DNA from: Bacteroidota bacterium
GTDB lineage: Bacteria > Bacteroidota > Ignavibacteria > UBA10030 > UBA8401
Direction: 5' to 3'
Assembly (NCBI GenBank): GCA_030679145.1
Contig: JAUXTU010000003.1
Location: 1 to 35,198 of the forward strand
DNA length: 35,198 bases
In this document: positions 24,134 to 31,494 of the stretch, piece after piece
Layout: each line of letters starts with the position of its first letter
How positions within the stretch are numbered: position 1 is the stretch's first letter
Translations under genes and position numbers: made by a program
Notes under the pieces: generated by a model
Seen by the model: only the letters and a program-made list of their open reading frames with translations
Databases searched by the model: none
What the model was told of the DNA's origin: nothing

Positions 24134-26842
24134 CTATTTAAACACATTCTCCAGCAATACAAGCCGCGAACTAAGCCGGGGTGCAACGAATACCAATTCC
24201 TTACCATCCTTGCTCAAATCGAAACCTCCATTTCGTAATCCTGGAAATTGCGCTTGAAGTATCTCTTCTTTTTTTCCAATGAAAGACAAAAGACGAATTT
24301 TATCTGGTGCGGCAAACTGAACAACGTTTCCGGAAATCGAAGGAAGAGTAATCCACCTTCTATATGGTGAGGGGGCTGAACTCAACTTTCGTGCAGAACC
24401 GCGGACTACAGGCATAATAATCTCTCCCTGTTGCTTCATGAGTTCATCAACAGTCGTTGGTTGAATATCGGCAACCCACCATCCCACTTTCGCTTGATGC
24501 AAATCGTAATATGCAATACATTTTCCGTCAAGAAAACCCAAAACAAGTACTGAGTCGGTAAGAAACATCCGGTTCGTCGATGTTGACACAGTAACGATGT
24601 ACGTTCTATTATCCGACCAAGAAAGTATATGGTCACTGTCCAACCACCCTGCTTCATCACCATAACCGGCAAATTTTGGAGTACCCGGATTCTCAACGTC
24701 TACCACAAATATCTTTGACTGAACGGTATCTGATCGTAACCTTGAAGGGCGCACATTATATAAAATCCGCCGGCCGTCTGGGGACCATGTTGGATACTGA
24801 ACTCTCGTTGTGCCATTGGTTAAACGACGGCGATTATTCCCATCTCTGTCCATTACAAAAACATCACTGCTGACTTTCAATGGATCAGGGTCGTTCATCG
24901 CAAAGGCAATGGATTTTTTATCAGGAGAAAAAGAGACGTCAGTAATACTTCGTTCATCGAAGCTGATCTGACGCAGCGAGGTCCCATCAATATTCGCCAT
25001 CCAAATATAACCGACTCTCTGTTGTTGAAGATAGACGAACTCATTCCCGGTCGAAGCAACACTCAGGCCGATATCCGGTCCTGCTCCCTTTGTAATCTGA
25101 ACCGCCTCTCCTCCTGATGCGGGAACAACCCAAAGATTTGTGTTCCCGCCTCTGTTCGAAGAGAAAATTATTCGATCATCAACAGTCCATACCATCGCAT
25201 CGATGTTTTCATTTCCGTCAGTTAACTGATGCTCTTCTTTCGCTGCCAGAGAATGTATAATAATTTTTTGTTGAAACCCGGGAAGTGAGCGTATCCATGC
25301 AATTGATTTTCCGTCCGGGGACCAGCAAAAACTATATCGAAAATTATCTCCTGTCGTCACAAATAACGAATCAACATACTCACAACGAAGGTCTGACCCA
25401 TCCGCAGCAACCGTCCAGAATTCCATCATCCCGGATTTCGATCGTATCTGGCTCCGTGGAGTTCGAATGAAGCCGACTCTCTGTCCATCCGGACTCCATT
25501 GAGGTGTATTTCCTTTCTCCGCAAGTTTCCTGCTTGTCCCACCGAGAGCAGAGATTGAAAAAATATCGAAAGATGAATAATCTGAATTCGGTTTTTCATA
25601 GACGATCTGTCCTCCATCGGGCGAGATCTGTGCACTCTGCTGTATGAACGCTGTTGCATCCGATGTGATCTTTCTTGGTTCGCTACCGCCGCCAACGTGC
25701 ATATAATAGATATCCCATTTCCTGTTCGCGTCTGCCGCGGGGAACGCCAACCATTTACCGTCCGGAGAAAGACTCGGATAAGAATATTCGGTAAACGGGA
25801 CTTGAAGCACTGTGGTTTTCATATCTGGATTGACAGTGATTCCTTTGTTCTCAAGAAAGAACCACGCTGCAAATGCAATGACAACAACTGCAACACCAAT
25901 GCCGCCATAGCGGATCAATGAATTATTACTGGTCTTACTGCTCGACGGCATTTCAGATTGAGAAGCAAAACCCGAAACAGGTCTCTCCATTGTCTGGTGC
26001 ACTGTCGTCGATGCGGTACTTCGCATGATCCTGCTTGTCTTTTTCTGCGAACGCCGGAGATCCGCAACGATGTCATCGAAATGCTGGTATCGATCGTTCA
26101 GATCTTTTTCCAAACATCGCTGAATTAAATTGACGACAATAGGTGAGAGATCGGGAACAAGTTGTGCAATATTCTGCGGTTCTTCGTTAACAATCGAATA
26201 TAACATTGCCGCTTCGTGTTCTCCACGGAACGGAAGTCTGCCTGTCAACATTTCAAACAACAACACACCGAATGAAAAAATATCACTGCGATGATCGACC
26301 TCACCACCCTGAATCTGCTCAGGTGCCATATATCCGAGCGTTCCCACTGTACTCGAGGTACGTGTCAGCTTCATTGCACCTTTCAACTTTGCAAGACCAA
26401 AATCCATCACTTTCGCCTGACCCTTAGAAGAAAGCATGATATTGTCTGCTTTAATATCTCTGTGTACGATTCCTTTCGCATGTGCTTCCTGAAGTGCATC
26501 TCCTATTTGCGTTGCGATCGTAATCGCATCATCGATCTTTGCAAATGGAATTTTCTCACCAAGTGTTCCTCCTTCAACATACTCCATTGCCATATATAAC
26601 TGACCATCATATTCTTCAACTCCGAATATTGTACAGATATTGGGGTGATTCAGTCCGGCAGCCGCCTGTGCTTCCTGCAGGAAACGTGCCTTTGCCGTTT
26701 CATCCTTATTCACTCTATCAGGGAGAAATTTAAGCGCAATAGTTCGATTAAGTGTTGTGTCCTGAGCTTTATACACAATGCCCATTCCTCCCTCACCTAA
26801 TTTTTCTAAAATCTTATAATGTGAGATCGTTGAACCTATCAT
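24134..26842 (-). CDS. Kinase G: transmembrane Ser/Thr protein kinase with PD40 beta-propeller
   Basis: 902 residues from the ATG at 26842, chosen over an in-frame ATG at 26866 because GGAG lies six bases before it and all paralogues begin here (MIG...SHYK). Kinase about 9-268: GEGGMGIVYK, K38, HRDIKADN (D129), DFG (D147), loop MKLTRTSSTVGT, MAPE. Membrane helix about 309-331. Blades: LSPDGKWLAFPA, ISPDGGQIVYEK, WSPDGQRVGFIR, WSPDGKSIAWIR, FSPDKKSIAFAM, WSPDGRRILYNV. It is colinear over its visible length with the partial kinase I (shared NPDM, SPDGKWLAFP, SSNR-GN-N-W, GAGPD), so G and I come from a whole-gene duplication. 70 bases separate it from H, and 174 bases with a repeat follow it. 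Confidence 0.93.
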   Translation of the reverse strand: MIGSTISHYKILEKLGEGGMGIVYKAQDTTLNRTIALKFLPDRVNKDETAKARFLQEAQAAAGLNHPNICTIFGVEEYDGQLYMAMEYVEGGTLGEKIPFAKIDDAITIATQIGDALQEAHAKGIVHRDIKADNIMLSSKGQAKVMDFGLAKLKGAMKLTRTSSTVGTLGYMAPEQIQGGEVDHRSDIFSFGVLLFEMLTGRLPFRGEHEAAMLYSIVNEEPQNIAQLVPDLSPIVVNLIQRCLEKDLNDRYQHFDDIVADLRRSQKKTSRIMRSTASTTVHQTMERPVSGFASQSEMPSSSKTSNNSLIRYGGIGVAVVVIAFAAWFFLENKGITVNPDMKTTVLQVPFTEYSYPSLSPDGKWLAFPAADANRKWDIYYMHVGGGSEPRKITSDATAFIQQSAQISPDGGQIVYEKPNSDYSSFDIFSISALGGTSRKLAEKGNTPQWSPDGQRVGFIRTPRSQIRSKSGMMEFWTVAADGSDLRCEYVDSLFVTTGDNFRYSFCWSPDGKSIAWIRSLPGFQQKIIIHSLAAKEEHQLTDGNENIDAMVWTVDDRIIFSSNRGGNTNLWVVPASGGEAVQITKGAGPDIGLSVASTGNEFVYLQQQRVGYIWMANIDGTSLRQISFDERSITDVSFSPDKKSIAFAMNDPDPLKVSSDVFVMDRDGNNRRRLTNGTTRVQYPTWSPDGRRILYNVRPSRLRSDTVQSKIFVVDVENPGTPKFAGYGDEAGWLDSDHILSWSDNRTYIVTVSTSTNRMFLTDSVLVLGFLDGKCIAYYDLHQAKVGWWVADIQPTTVDELMKQQGEIIMPVVRGSARKLSSAPSPYRRWITLPSISGNVVQFAAPDKIRLLSFIGKKEEILQAQFPGLRNGGFDLSKDGKELVFVAPRLSSRLVLLENVFK

Positions 26843-26848
26843 TTCATT

Positions 26849-26852
26849 CTCC
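26849..26852 (-). promoter_or_regulatory. Ribosome binding site fixing the kinase G start
   Basis: GGAG on the minus strand, six bases before the ATG at 26842. It lies inside the codons of the alternative longer reading from 26866, which has no such site. Confidence 0.6.
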
Positions 26853-26912
26853 GTAAAATTCGACACATACTGCCTTCTAAAAAAACATTAGCACACTGTG
26901 ATTAATGATTTT

Positions 26913-29582
26913 CTATTTCAGCAACTCTGCTTCCCAATTGAGTACCAATGTTAGATGATCAGATTTGGTTTCCACTTTATTGTACACCATCAAAAATTTT
27001 TGCCCATCAGGGGACACATCAAGAAAGGCACTGATACCAATTGTTACCGCTTCAAAAAGCGGTTTTACATTCCCGACCGAAAATGTTCCCCCGCTCGCAC
27101 TCACTTCTGCCGCCATTATTTTGCCGTCGCGTGATTGATAATAAATTTCTTTACCGTCACGCCGCCAAAATGCCCTAAACAATGAACCATTGGTCGAGAC
27201 CTGCCATTTTCCCCCGGGACCTGGGAAAGGCCTTACATAGATTTCCCGTTGACCCGACTCGTTGGCGGCATATGCTAAAAATTTTCCATCAGGAGAAAAC
27301 CGTGCTTCGTCTTCAATAAATTCTGTATTTAAAAAAACGATCGGTGCTAATTTACCGGCAGCAGGAAATACTACAATGTCACGGGACGGATATGTCGTAC
27401 ACGCGATCAGTGCACCATCCCGCGACCATCCGGTTGGATACAACCCTTTTTCGTACGTGAGCAATTCTGTTTCGCTTCCAGTTCCATCCGCATTTTTCAA
27501 AAATACACTTTCTTGGCGCGATCTGTTCGATGAAAATACAATCCGTTTCCCATCGGGTGACCATATCGGATCGGTATCGTCTTTGGGATCAAACGTTAAT
27601 CGTGTCGAAATGGATCTGGCAATATCAAAAACCCATATATCTTCATTCCGTCGCTGGGGATCAACGGAAGAAAAAGCAATCTTGGTAACATCAGGAGAGA
27701 AGGATGCTTCAAACACGGATTGTGTACCTTTCATGACAGTCACGTTCTTTCCGGTTCTATCAAACATTGCCAGTTGATTTGTCGCCGGACCCAGTCCCCC
27801 TTCATAGATCAATACACCGGTTTGGGATACCGAAAATGAACCTCGATTCCAATTTAAACTGAATCGAACCTGTTCTGCAATCGGAACCGCATTTCCTTTC
27901 AAGCTGAAATTATCAGGATCAAACGGCTGTGCCACGAGTGTCTGTTCGCGAACGAATAAGATATAGCCGTTTGCATAGATAACATTTGAATGGGTGTTTA
28001 ATAGCTTCTCATTAAAAGTTCCATCCAGTGAGCCAATGCACACTCTGTCTTCTTCTGTTCCGCCTCCAATCCGCGCGAAATAGAGAAAGTGTTTGCCGTC
28101 AGGAAGAAACCATGGGAAGCGATGCGTTACTTCGTGCACGACTGTATCGAGCTTTGTCACCTGTACCGGCGTTCCTCCGGCAGCAGGGACTTGATATATG
28201 GGGTCATTCGTCCCCGGAGTAAATACAATGATGTCATCCTTGCCCCACGACCCTCCGCGAGACTCTCGAACATCACATATCGAAAGCGGGGGTCCGCCTG
28301 ACGCATCGATCTTCTTCAATTTTCCTTCCACGAAGAAAGCGATGAAATCGCTCTTCGGTGACCAGAAAGGATAAAAAGCATTCTCGGTTCCCGGTAACGG
28401 AAGAGCTACAAGCGAGTTCAACGACCGTACATACAATCTGGGCATTCCGAGTGAATCGACCGCAACAAAAGCAATTTTATGTCCATCGGGAGAAATTGCA
28501 ATGTGCCCTACACCGCTTGCTCCGCCGGATTGTTGTGCGAAAGAGGCACTTACCGGTGCCTGAATAAAGGAGCGAATTGTCTGTACTTCGTGTCCGGAAT
28601 CTAAAAGATAGAGAATTGTAACAACCACACAACCTACAGCAAACACTCCGGAGATAATCCATGGTAATAATGATTGCTTTCTTTTTTCAATTTGTTCAAC
28701 AGACTGCACTACATTGTAGTCCGATGTTTTCACGACTGGTCTCGCCGCGGTAATCCTGCTTGCCCGTTGTTTGCTCGATTCCCTTCGATACCGTTTTAGA
28801 TCAACGGAAACCTGACTGGCAGACTGCGTTCGTTCTTTCGGATCCTTTTCCAAACATTCCAGCACGATAGCATCCAATTCGGGAGGAATGTTTGGTTTAA
28901 TAGAAGAGAGCGGTGGAGAATCAACATTGACAATCTCGTAAGCAATTGCCGTTTCATGAACTCCTTTAAATGGAGGCTGTCCGGAAAGCATTTCAAATAA
29001 AAGTACGCCAAGAGAAAAAATATCCGACCGATGGTCTGCATCCTGTCCTTGCACTTGTTCTGGAGACATGTATCCTGCGGTACCAACAGTGCTTCCCTCT
29101 TTTGTCAGCCGGGATGCACCTTTCAATTTTGCCAGGCCAAAATCCATGATCTGCACGATACCATCTTTACGGATCATGATATTTTCCGGCTTGATATCTC
29201 TATGAACAATTCCTTTTTCATGTGCTGCGGCAAGTCCATCCGCAATTTGAATGCCAATATCGAGAGCTTGTTTCAGCGAAAGAGTATCTTTCTTTTCCTG
29301 CAGAGTTTGTCCATCAACAAATTCCATGACAATAAACAGTTGACCATCATGTTCTTGAATATCATGAATTGTGCAGACGTTTGGATGATTAAGTGCAGAG
29401 GCAGATTTTGCTTCTTGAATGAATCTTGCTTTGTCCTGCTCTGATGCAGCGAGATGCGAAGGAAGAAACTTCAGTGCGACAAAACGATCGAGGTTGATAT
29501 CCTGGGCTTTGTAGACAACGCCCATCCCGCCTTCGCCTAACTTCTCCAATATTTTGTAGTGGGAGATAATCGTTCCAATCAT
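26913..29582 (-). CDS. Kinase H: transmembrane Ser/Thr protein kinase with PD40 beta-propeller
   Basis: 889 residues. Kinase about 9-268: GEGGMGVVYK, K38, HRDIKPEN (D129), DFG (D147), loop SRLTKEGSTVGT and MSPE, closest to C. Juxtamembrane linker with basic and Ser-rich start (ESSKQRASRITAARP), membrane helix about 304-327. Blades: ISPDGHKIAFVA, WSPKSDFIAFFV, FLPDGKHFLYFA, WSPDGKRIVFSS, FSPDGKFLAYAA, WRRDGKEIYYQS, VSPDGQKFLMVY. A strong GAGGTG lies 5 bases before the ATG. The start overlaps by ATGA the stop of a 33-codon remnant of another kinase gene (29579-29680). It follows the peptidase pair after a 240-base region with hairpins, so it probably opens or re-opens a transcription unit. Confidence 0.93.
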   Translation of the reverse strand: MIGTIISHYKILEKLGEGGMGVVYKAQDINLDRFVALKFLPSHLAASEQDKARFIQEAKSASALNHPNVCTIHDIQEHDGQLFIVMEFVDGQTLQEKKDTLSLKQALDIGIQIADGLAAAHEKGIVHRDIKPENIMIRKDGIVQIMDFGLAKLKGASRLTKEGSTVGTAGYMSPEQVQGQDADHRSDIFSLGVLLFEMLSGQPPFKGVHETAIAYEIVNVDSPPLSSIKPNIPPELDAIVLECLEKDPKERTQSASQVSVDLKRYRRESSKQRASRITAARPVVKTSDYNVVQSVEQIEKRKQSLLPWIISGVFAVGCVVVTILYLLDSGHEVQTIRSFIQAPVSASFAQQSGGASGVGHIAISPDGHKIAFVAVDSLGMPRLYVRSLNSLVALPLPGTENAFYPFWSPKSDFIAFFVEGKLKKIDASGGPPLSICDVRESRGGSWGKDDIIVFTPGTNDPIYQVPAAGGTPVQVTKLDTVVHEVTHRFPWFLPDGKHFLYFARIGGGTEEDRVCIGSLDGTFNEKLLNTHSNVIYANGYILFVREQTLVAQPFDPDNFSLKGNAVPIAEQVRFSLNWNRGSFSVSQTGVLIYEGGLGPATNQLAMFDRTGKNVTVMKGTQSVFEASFSPDVTKIAFSSVDPQRRNEDIWVFDIARSISTRLTFDPKDDTDPIWSPDGKRIVFSSNRSRQESVFLKNADGTGSETELLTYEKGLYPTGWSRDGALIACTTYPSRDIVVFPAAGKLAPIVFLNTEFIEDEARFSPDGKFLAYAANESGQREIYVRPFPGPGGKWQVSTNGSLFRAFWRRDGKEIYYQSRDGKIMAAEVSASGGTFSVGNVKPLFEAVTIGISAFLDVSPDGQKFLMVYNKVETKSDHLTLVLNWEAELLK

Positions 29583-29680
29583 ATGAACACCTCAGTTATC
29601 AAATGAGGGCTACGGCGGGCAAGTCCACCTTCGCCAAGTTTTTCAATAATTTTGTAATGAGAAATAGTTTGACCAATCAT
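29579..29680 (-). pseudogene. Remnant of a tenth kinase gene (N-terminal glycine-loop fragment)
   Basis: From the ATG at 29680 the frame reads MIGQTISHYKIIEKLGEGG, identical to the start of kinase C, and then breaks at the codons after GGTGGA (near 29624) into unrelated LARRSPHLITEVFI and a TGA that overlaps the ATG of kinase H. The 19 matching residues are the conserved N terminus and glycine loop; the rest of the gene is gone. No ribosome site is seen before 29680. The breakpoint coincides with a GC-rich imperfect hairpin (29609-29634), suggesting repeat-associated deletion. It could survive only as scrap, or as a short leader coupled to H. Confidence 0.8.
29609..29634. repeat. Imperfect GC-rich hairpin at the remnant breakpoint
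   Basis: GCTACGGCGG pairs with CCACCTTCGC apart from two mismatches and one wobble, around a 6-base loop. One arm is made of the kinase glycine-loop codons (GGCGAAGGTGG) and the other of foreign sequence, so the hairpin straddles the point where kinase homology ends. Confidence 0.45.
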
Positions 29681-29822
29681 AAGATCTAGTATTTAGTGAA
29701 AAATTGTCCCGTCTCGAATAATGTTCGAGACGAGATCCTCGTTCCGCTGAAAAGCGGAACGGGATTTGTCCTATCATGAGCACTCTCTAGTTGACTGTGA
29801 TATTCAAATTATATGATTTTGT
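29681..29822. other. Intergenic region between the DUF885 gene and the kinase remnant
   Basis: No complete gene is seen. Bases 29707-29764 form a cloverleaf-like set of perfect stems. Directly next to it, 29777-29765 reads ATGATAGGACAAA on the minus strand, one base different from the start of kinase B, and may be a second kinase scrap. The remaining 45 bases up to the DUF885 stop are AT-rich without clear signals. Confidence 0.45.
29699..29764 (-). terminator. Multi-stem palindromic element, likely terminator after the peptidase pair
   Basis: An outer TCCC/GGGA pair (29707-29710 and 29761-29764) encloses three back-to-back stems: GTCTCGAA/TTCGAGAC (loop TAATG), GAG/CTC (loop ATC; can extend to ACGAG/CTCGT), and GTTCCGCT/AGCGGAAC (loop GAAA). 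All 58 bases are used, with no unpaired junction bases. On the minus strand the last stem is followed seven bases later by TTTTT (29703-29699), so it can act as a Rho-independent terminator for the DUF885 gene. It may equally be a dispersed palindromic repeat. Confidence 0.6.
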
Positions 29823-31484
29823 TCATTTACTTTTATTGATATCTCTGATCTCATCATTCATTCCTGTTAACTGCCAACGTATCAATGAAACAGGTATCAT
29901 TCCGGCTCCGTACATTTCATCAAAGAAATTCATTATTTGAAAATTCTCTCCTACCTGTCTGCTTCGATCCTTCATCAACCGTTCAACAAGATATTTACCC
30001 GTGACATAGCTGGGACCGTAACCCGGTTGTCGCAAATACAATTGCTGCTCAAAAACAATCAATTTCGGATCTGAAATTTTCCACTCGGCAGGAGTCCACT
30101 CTACCTGATACTCACGCGCCTGCTGAACTGAGATCTCATTTGCATGGACATATAATGAAGCCAGTCCTCTGGCACATCGAAATGCAAGCATGACCCACAC
30201 TAATTCTTTTGAACGGGGATTATTGTCATATAATCCGGAGTGCATGAACAACTCTTCCACTCCGGTTGCCAATCCTTCCGACCTGCTGACCCAGATATTG
30301 TAAGGAAGAGCAGTGCGCCGAATTGGACTTGAATGCGGATCGTTATTCATTCTTGCAAGATCGAACCAATGGGTCGCATGAGTATACAACTGTAGAGGAT
30401 CGTAGTGCATCATTTTTGAAAAGAAATTACGTTTTTCTTCTGCTTGAAATGACCCCAAGTGCTTCCGTAACGCAGGTTCCATAAAATCGCGCACCGGAAG
30501 AATTTCTTGTTCTTTTAAAAATTTCATTAAATGAGTCACCGACTGATCGGCAAGCAGATTATATTCTTCCGGAGTTGACACTGCTTTCAACGGCGGCAAA
30601 TTCCGATTATGATGCCGCTCCAGTTCCAATGAAGCAAAAGCCCTTGCAATTTCTCGCTGAAGAAGTGAAACTTCTTCTTCCCACGAAAGGGGTACTAAAA
30701 GGACATGGCGTAGATACCATGTGTAATTTTCTTTTCCGATTCCGGATGGCCCGTTTTTTGATGGTAATTTTTCTTCCAGCCATTCCCCAAAACTAATTGT
30801 TGCATTTTTAGCATTCGTTAAAGCAGTATGAAATTCATTTCCGGAACCTTCTGTCTTTTTTGCCAGATCATCCAGATCGGATGCTTGAATTTTAATATTG
30901 TTGATCCCGTTCACCCATAGATCTCGAGCATTGCCCGTTAAATTGATTCGTGCCTGTTCGAGTAATAGCGGAATGATTTTCAATTGTGCTGCAAGTTTTT
31001 TTTCATCATCAACAGAGAGAGGGAACGCATATTCCCATAGTTCAATAGCCGCATGACATACCGGACCTTCATGGGAAGGAGTGTCGCTTTGTTCCGTCCA
31101 TAACAGTACATAGTACGCCGGATCCCTCTGCCATGGCTTCAAGACTCTTATATTAAAATCCAATCCGTTCATCTCAGCCCGAACCAATTCGTAATCGATC
31201 TTTTGTTCGAGCATCCATCCGCTTGTGTCTATAGCAGAGAATCGTTTTTGATATTCATGTAATTGCTGATTGACGTTCTTCATCCTTGCGACGGAGAAAT
31301 CAGGAACACCGTTTTTTCCCGTCGGCTGTTCCAGCAATCGTAATTCTTGAAATACAGTGACCAGATTTTTATACGTTTCGGAGTCACTATTCAGATCGAC
31401 TGCAAAAGCTGAACCAGTGAAGAGAAAAAAGCAATTCACCATGATAAATCGTAATCGTAAGAATGAATTCATTTTTGTTTTCAT
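29823..31484 (-). CDS. Exported DUF885-family protein (putative metallopeptidase-like)
   Basis: 553 residues from the ATG at 31484. An earlier ATG at 31502 would overlap the upstream gene; 31484 has AAGGA five bases upstream and starts a signal peptide (about 1-28, ending GSAFA). Family features seen: QKIDYELVRAEMNGLDFNI and the LKPWQRDPAYYV segment (about 95-126), LLLEQARINLTG (173-184), FGEWLEEKLP (232-241), GKENYTWYLRH (250-260), and the C-terminal EGLATGVEELFMHSGLYD block (403-420). Many DUF885 proteins carry HExxPGH; here the equivalent place reads HATHW (369-373), so a metal site, if any, would use H369, H372 and E403 or E410/E411. Probably periplasmic. It follows the M49-type lipoprotein gene by 8 bases, and a joint role in peptide handling is inferred. 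Confidence 0.82.
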   Translation of the reverse strand: MKTKMNSFLRLRFIMVNCFFLFTGSAFAVDLNSDSETYKNLVTVFQELRLLEQPTGKNGVPDFSVARMKNVNQQLHEYQKRFSAIDTSGWMLEQKIDYELVRAEMNGLDFNIRVLKPWQRDPAYYVLLWTEQSDTPSHEGPVCHAAIELWEYAFPLSVDDEKKLAAQLKIIPLLLEQARINLTGNARDLWVNGINNIKIQASDLDDLAKKTEGSGNEFHTALTNAKNATISFGEWLEEKLPSKNGPSGIGKENYTWYLRHVLLVPLSWEEEVSLLQREIARAFASLELERHHNRNLPPLKAVSTPEEYNLLADQSVTHLMKFLKEQEILPVRDFMEPALRKHLGSFQAEEKRNFFSKMMHYDPLQLYTHATHWFDLARMNNDPHSSPIRRTALPYNIWVSRSEGLATGVEELFMHSGLYDNNPRSKELVWVMLAFRCARGLASLYVHANEISVQQAREYQVEWTPAEWKISDPKLIVFEQQLYLRQPGYGPSYVTGKYLVERLMKDRSRQVGENFQIMNFFDEMYGAGMIPVSLIRWQLTGMNDEIRDINKSK

Positions 31485-31489
31485 CAAAT

Positions 31490-31494
31490 TCCTT
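31490..31494 (-). promoter_or_regulatory. Ribosome binding site of the DUF885 gene
   Basis: AAGGA on the minus strand, five bases before the ATG at 31484 and overlapping the TAA stop of the upstream gene. It decides for 31484 over the ATG at 31502 and implies coupled translation. Confidence 0.6.

Noticed and set aside
27262-27777. 171-codon open frame on the plus strand, the longest antisense frame
   Set aside because: Fully inside the propeller of kinase H, whose blades are clear on the minus strand. The translation is the mirror of repeated SPDGK codons (PSGE/PSGD) and has no family features.
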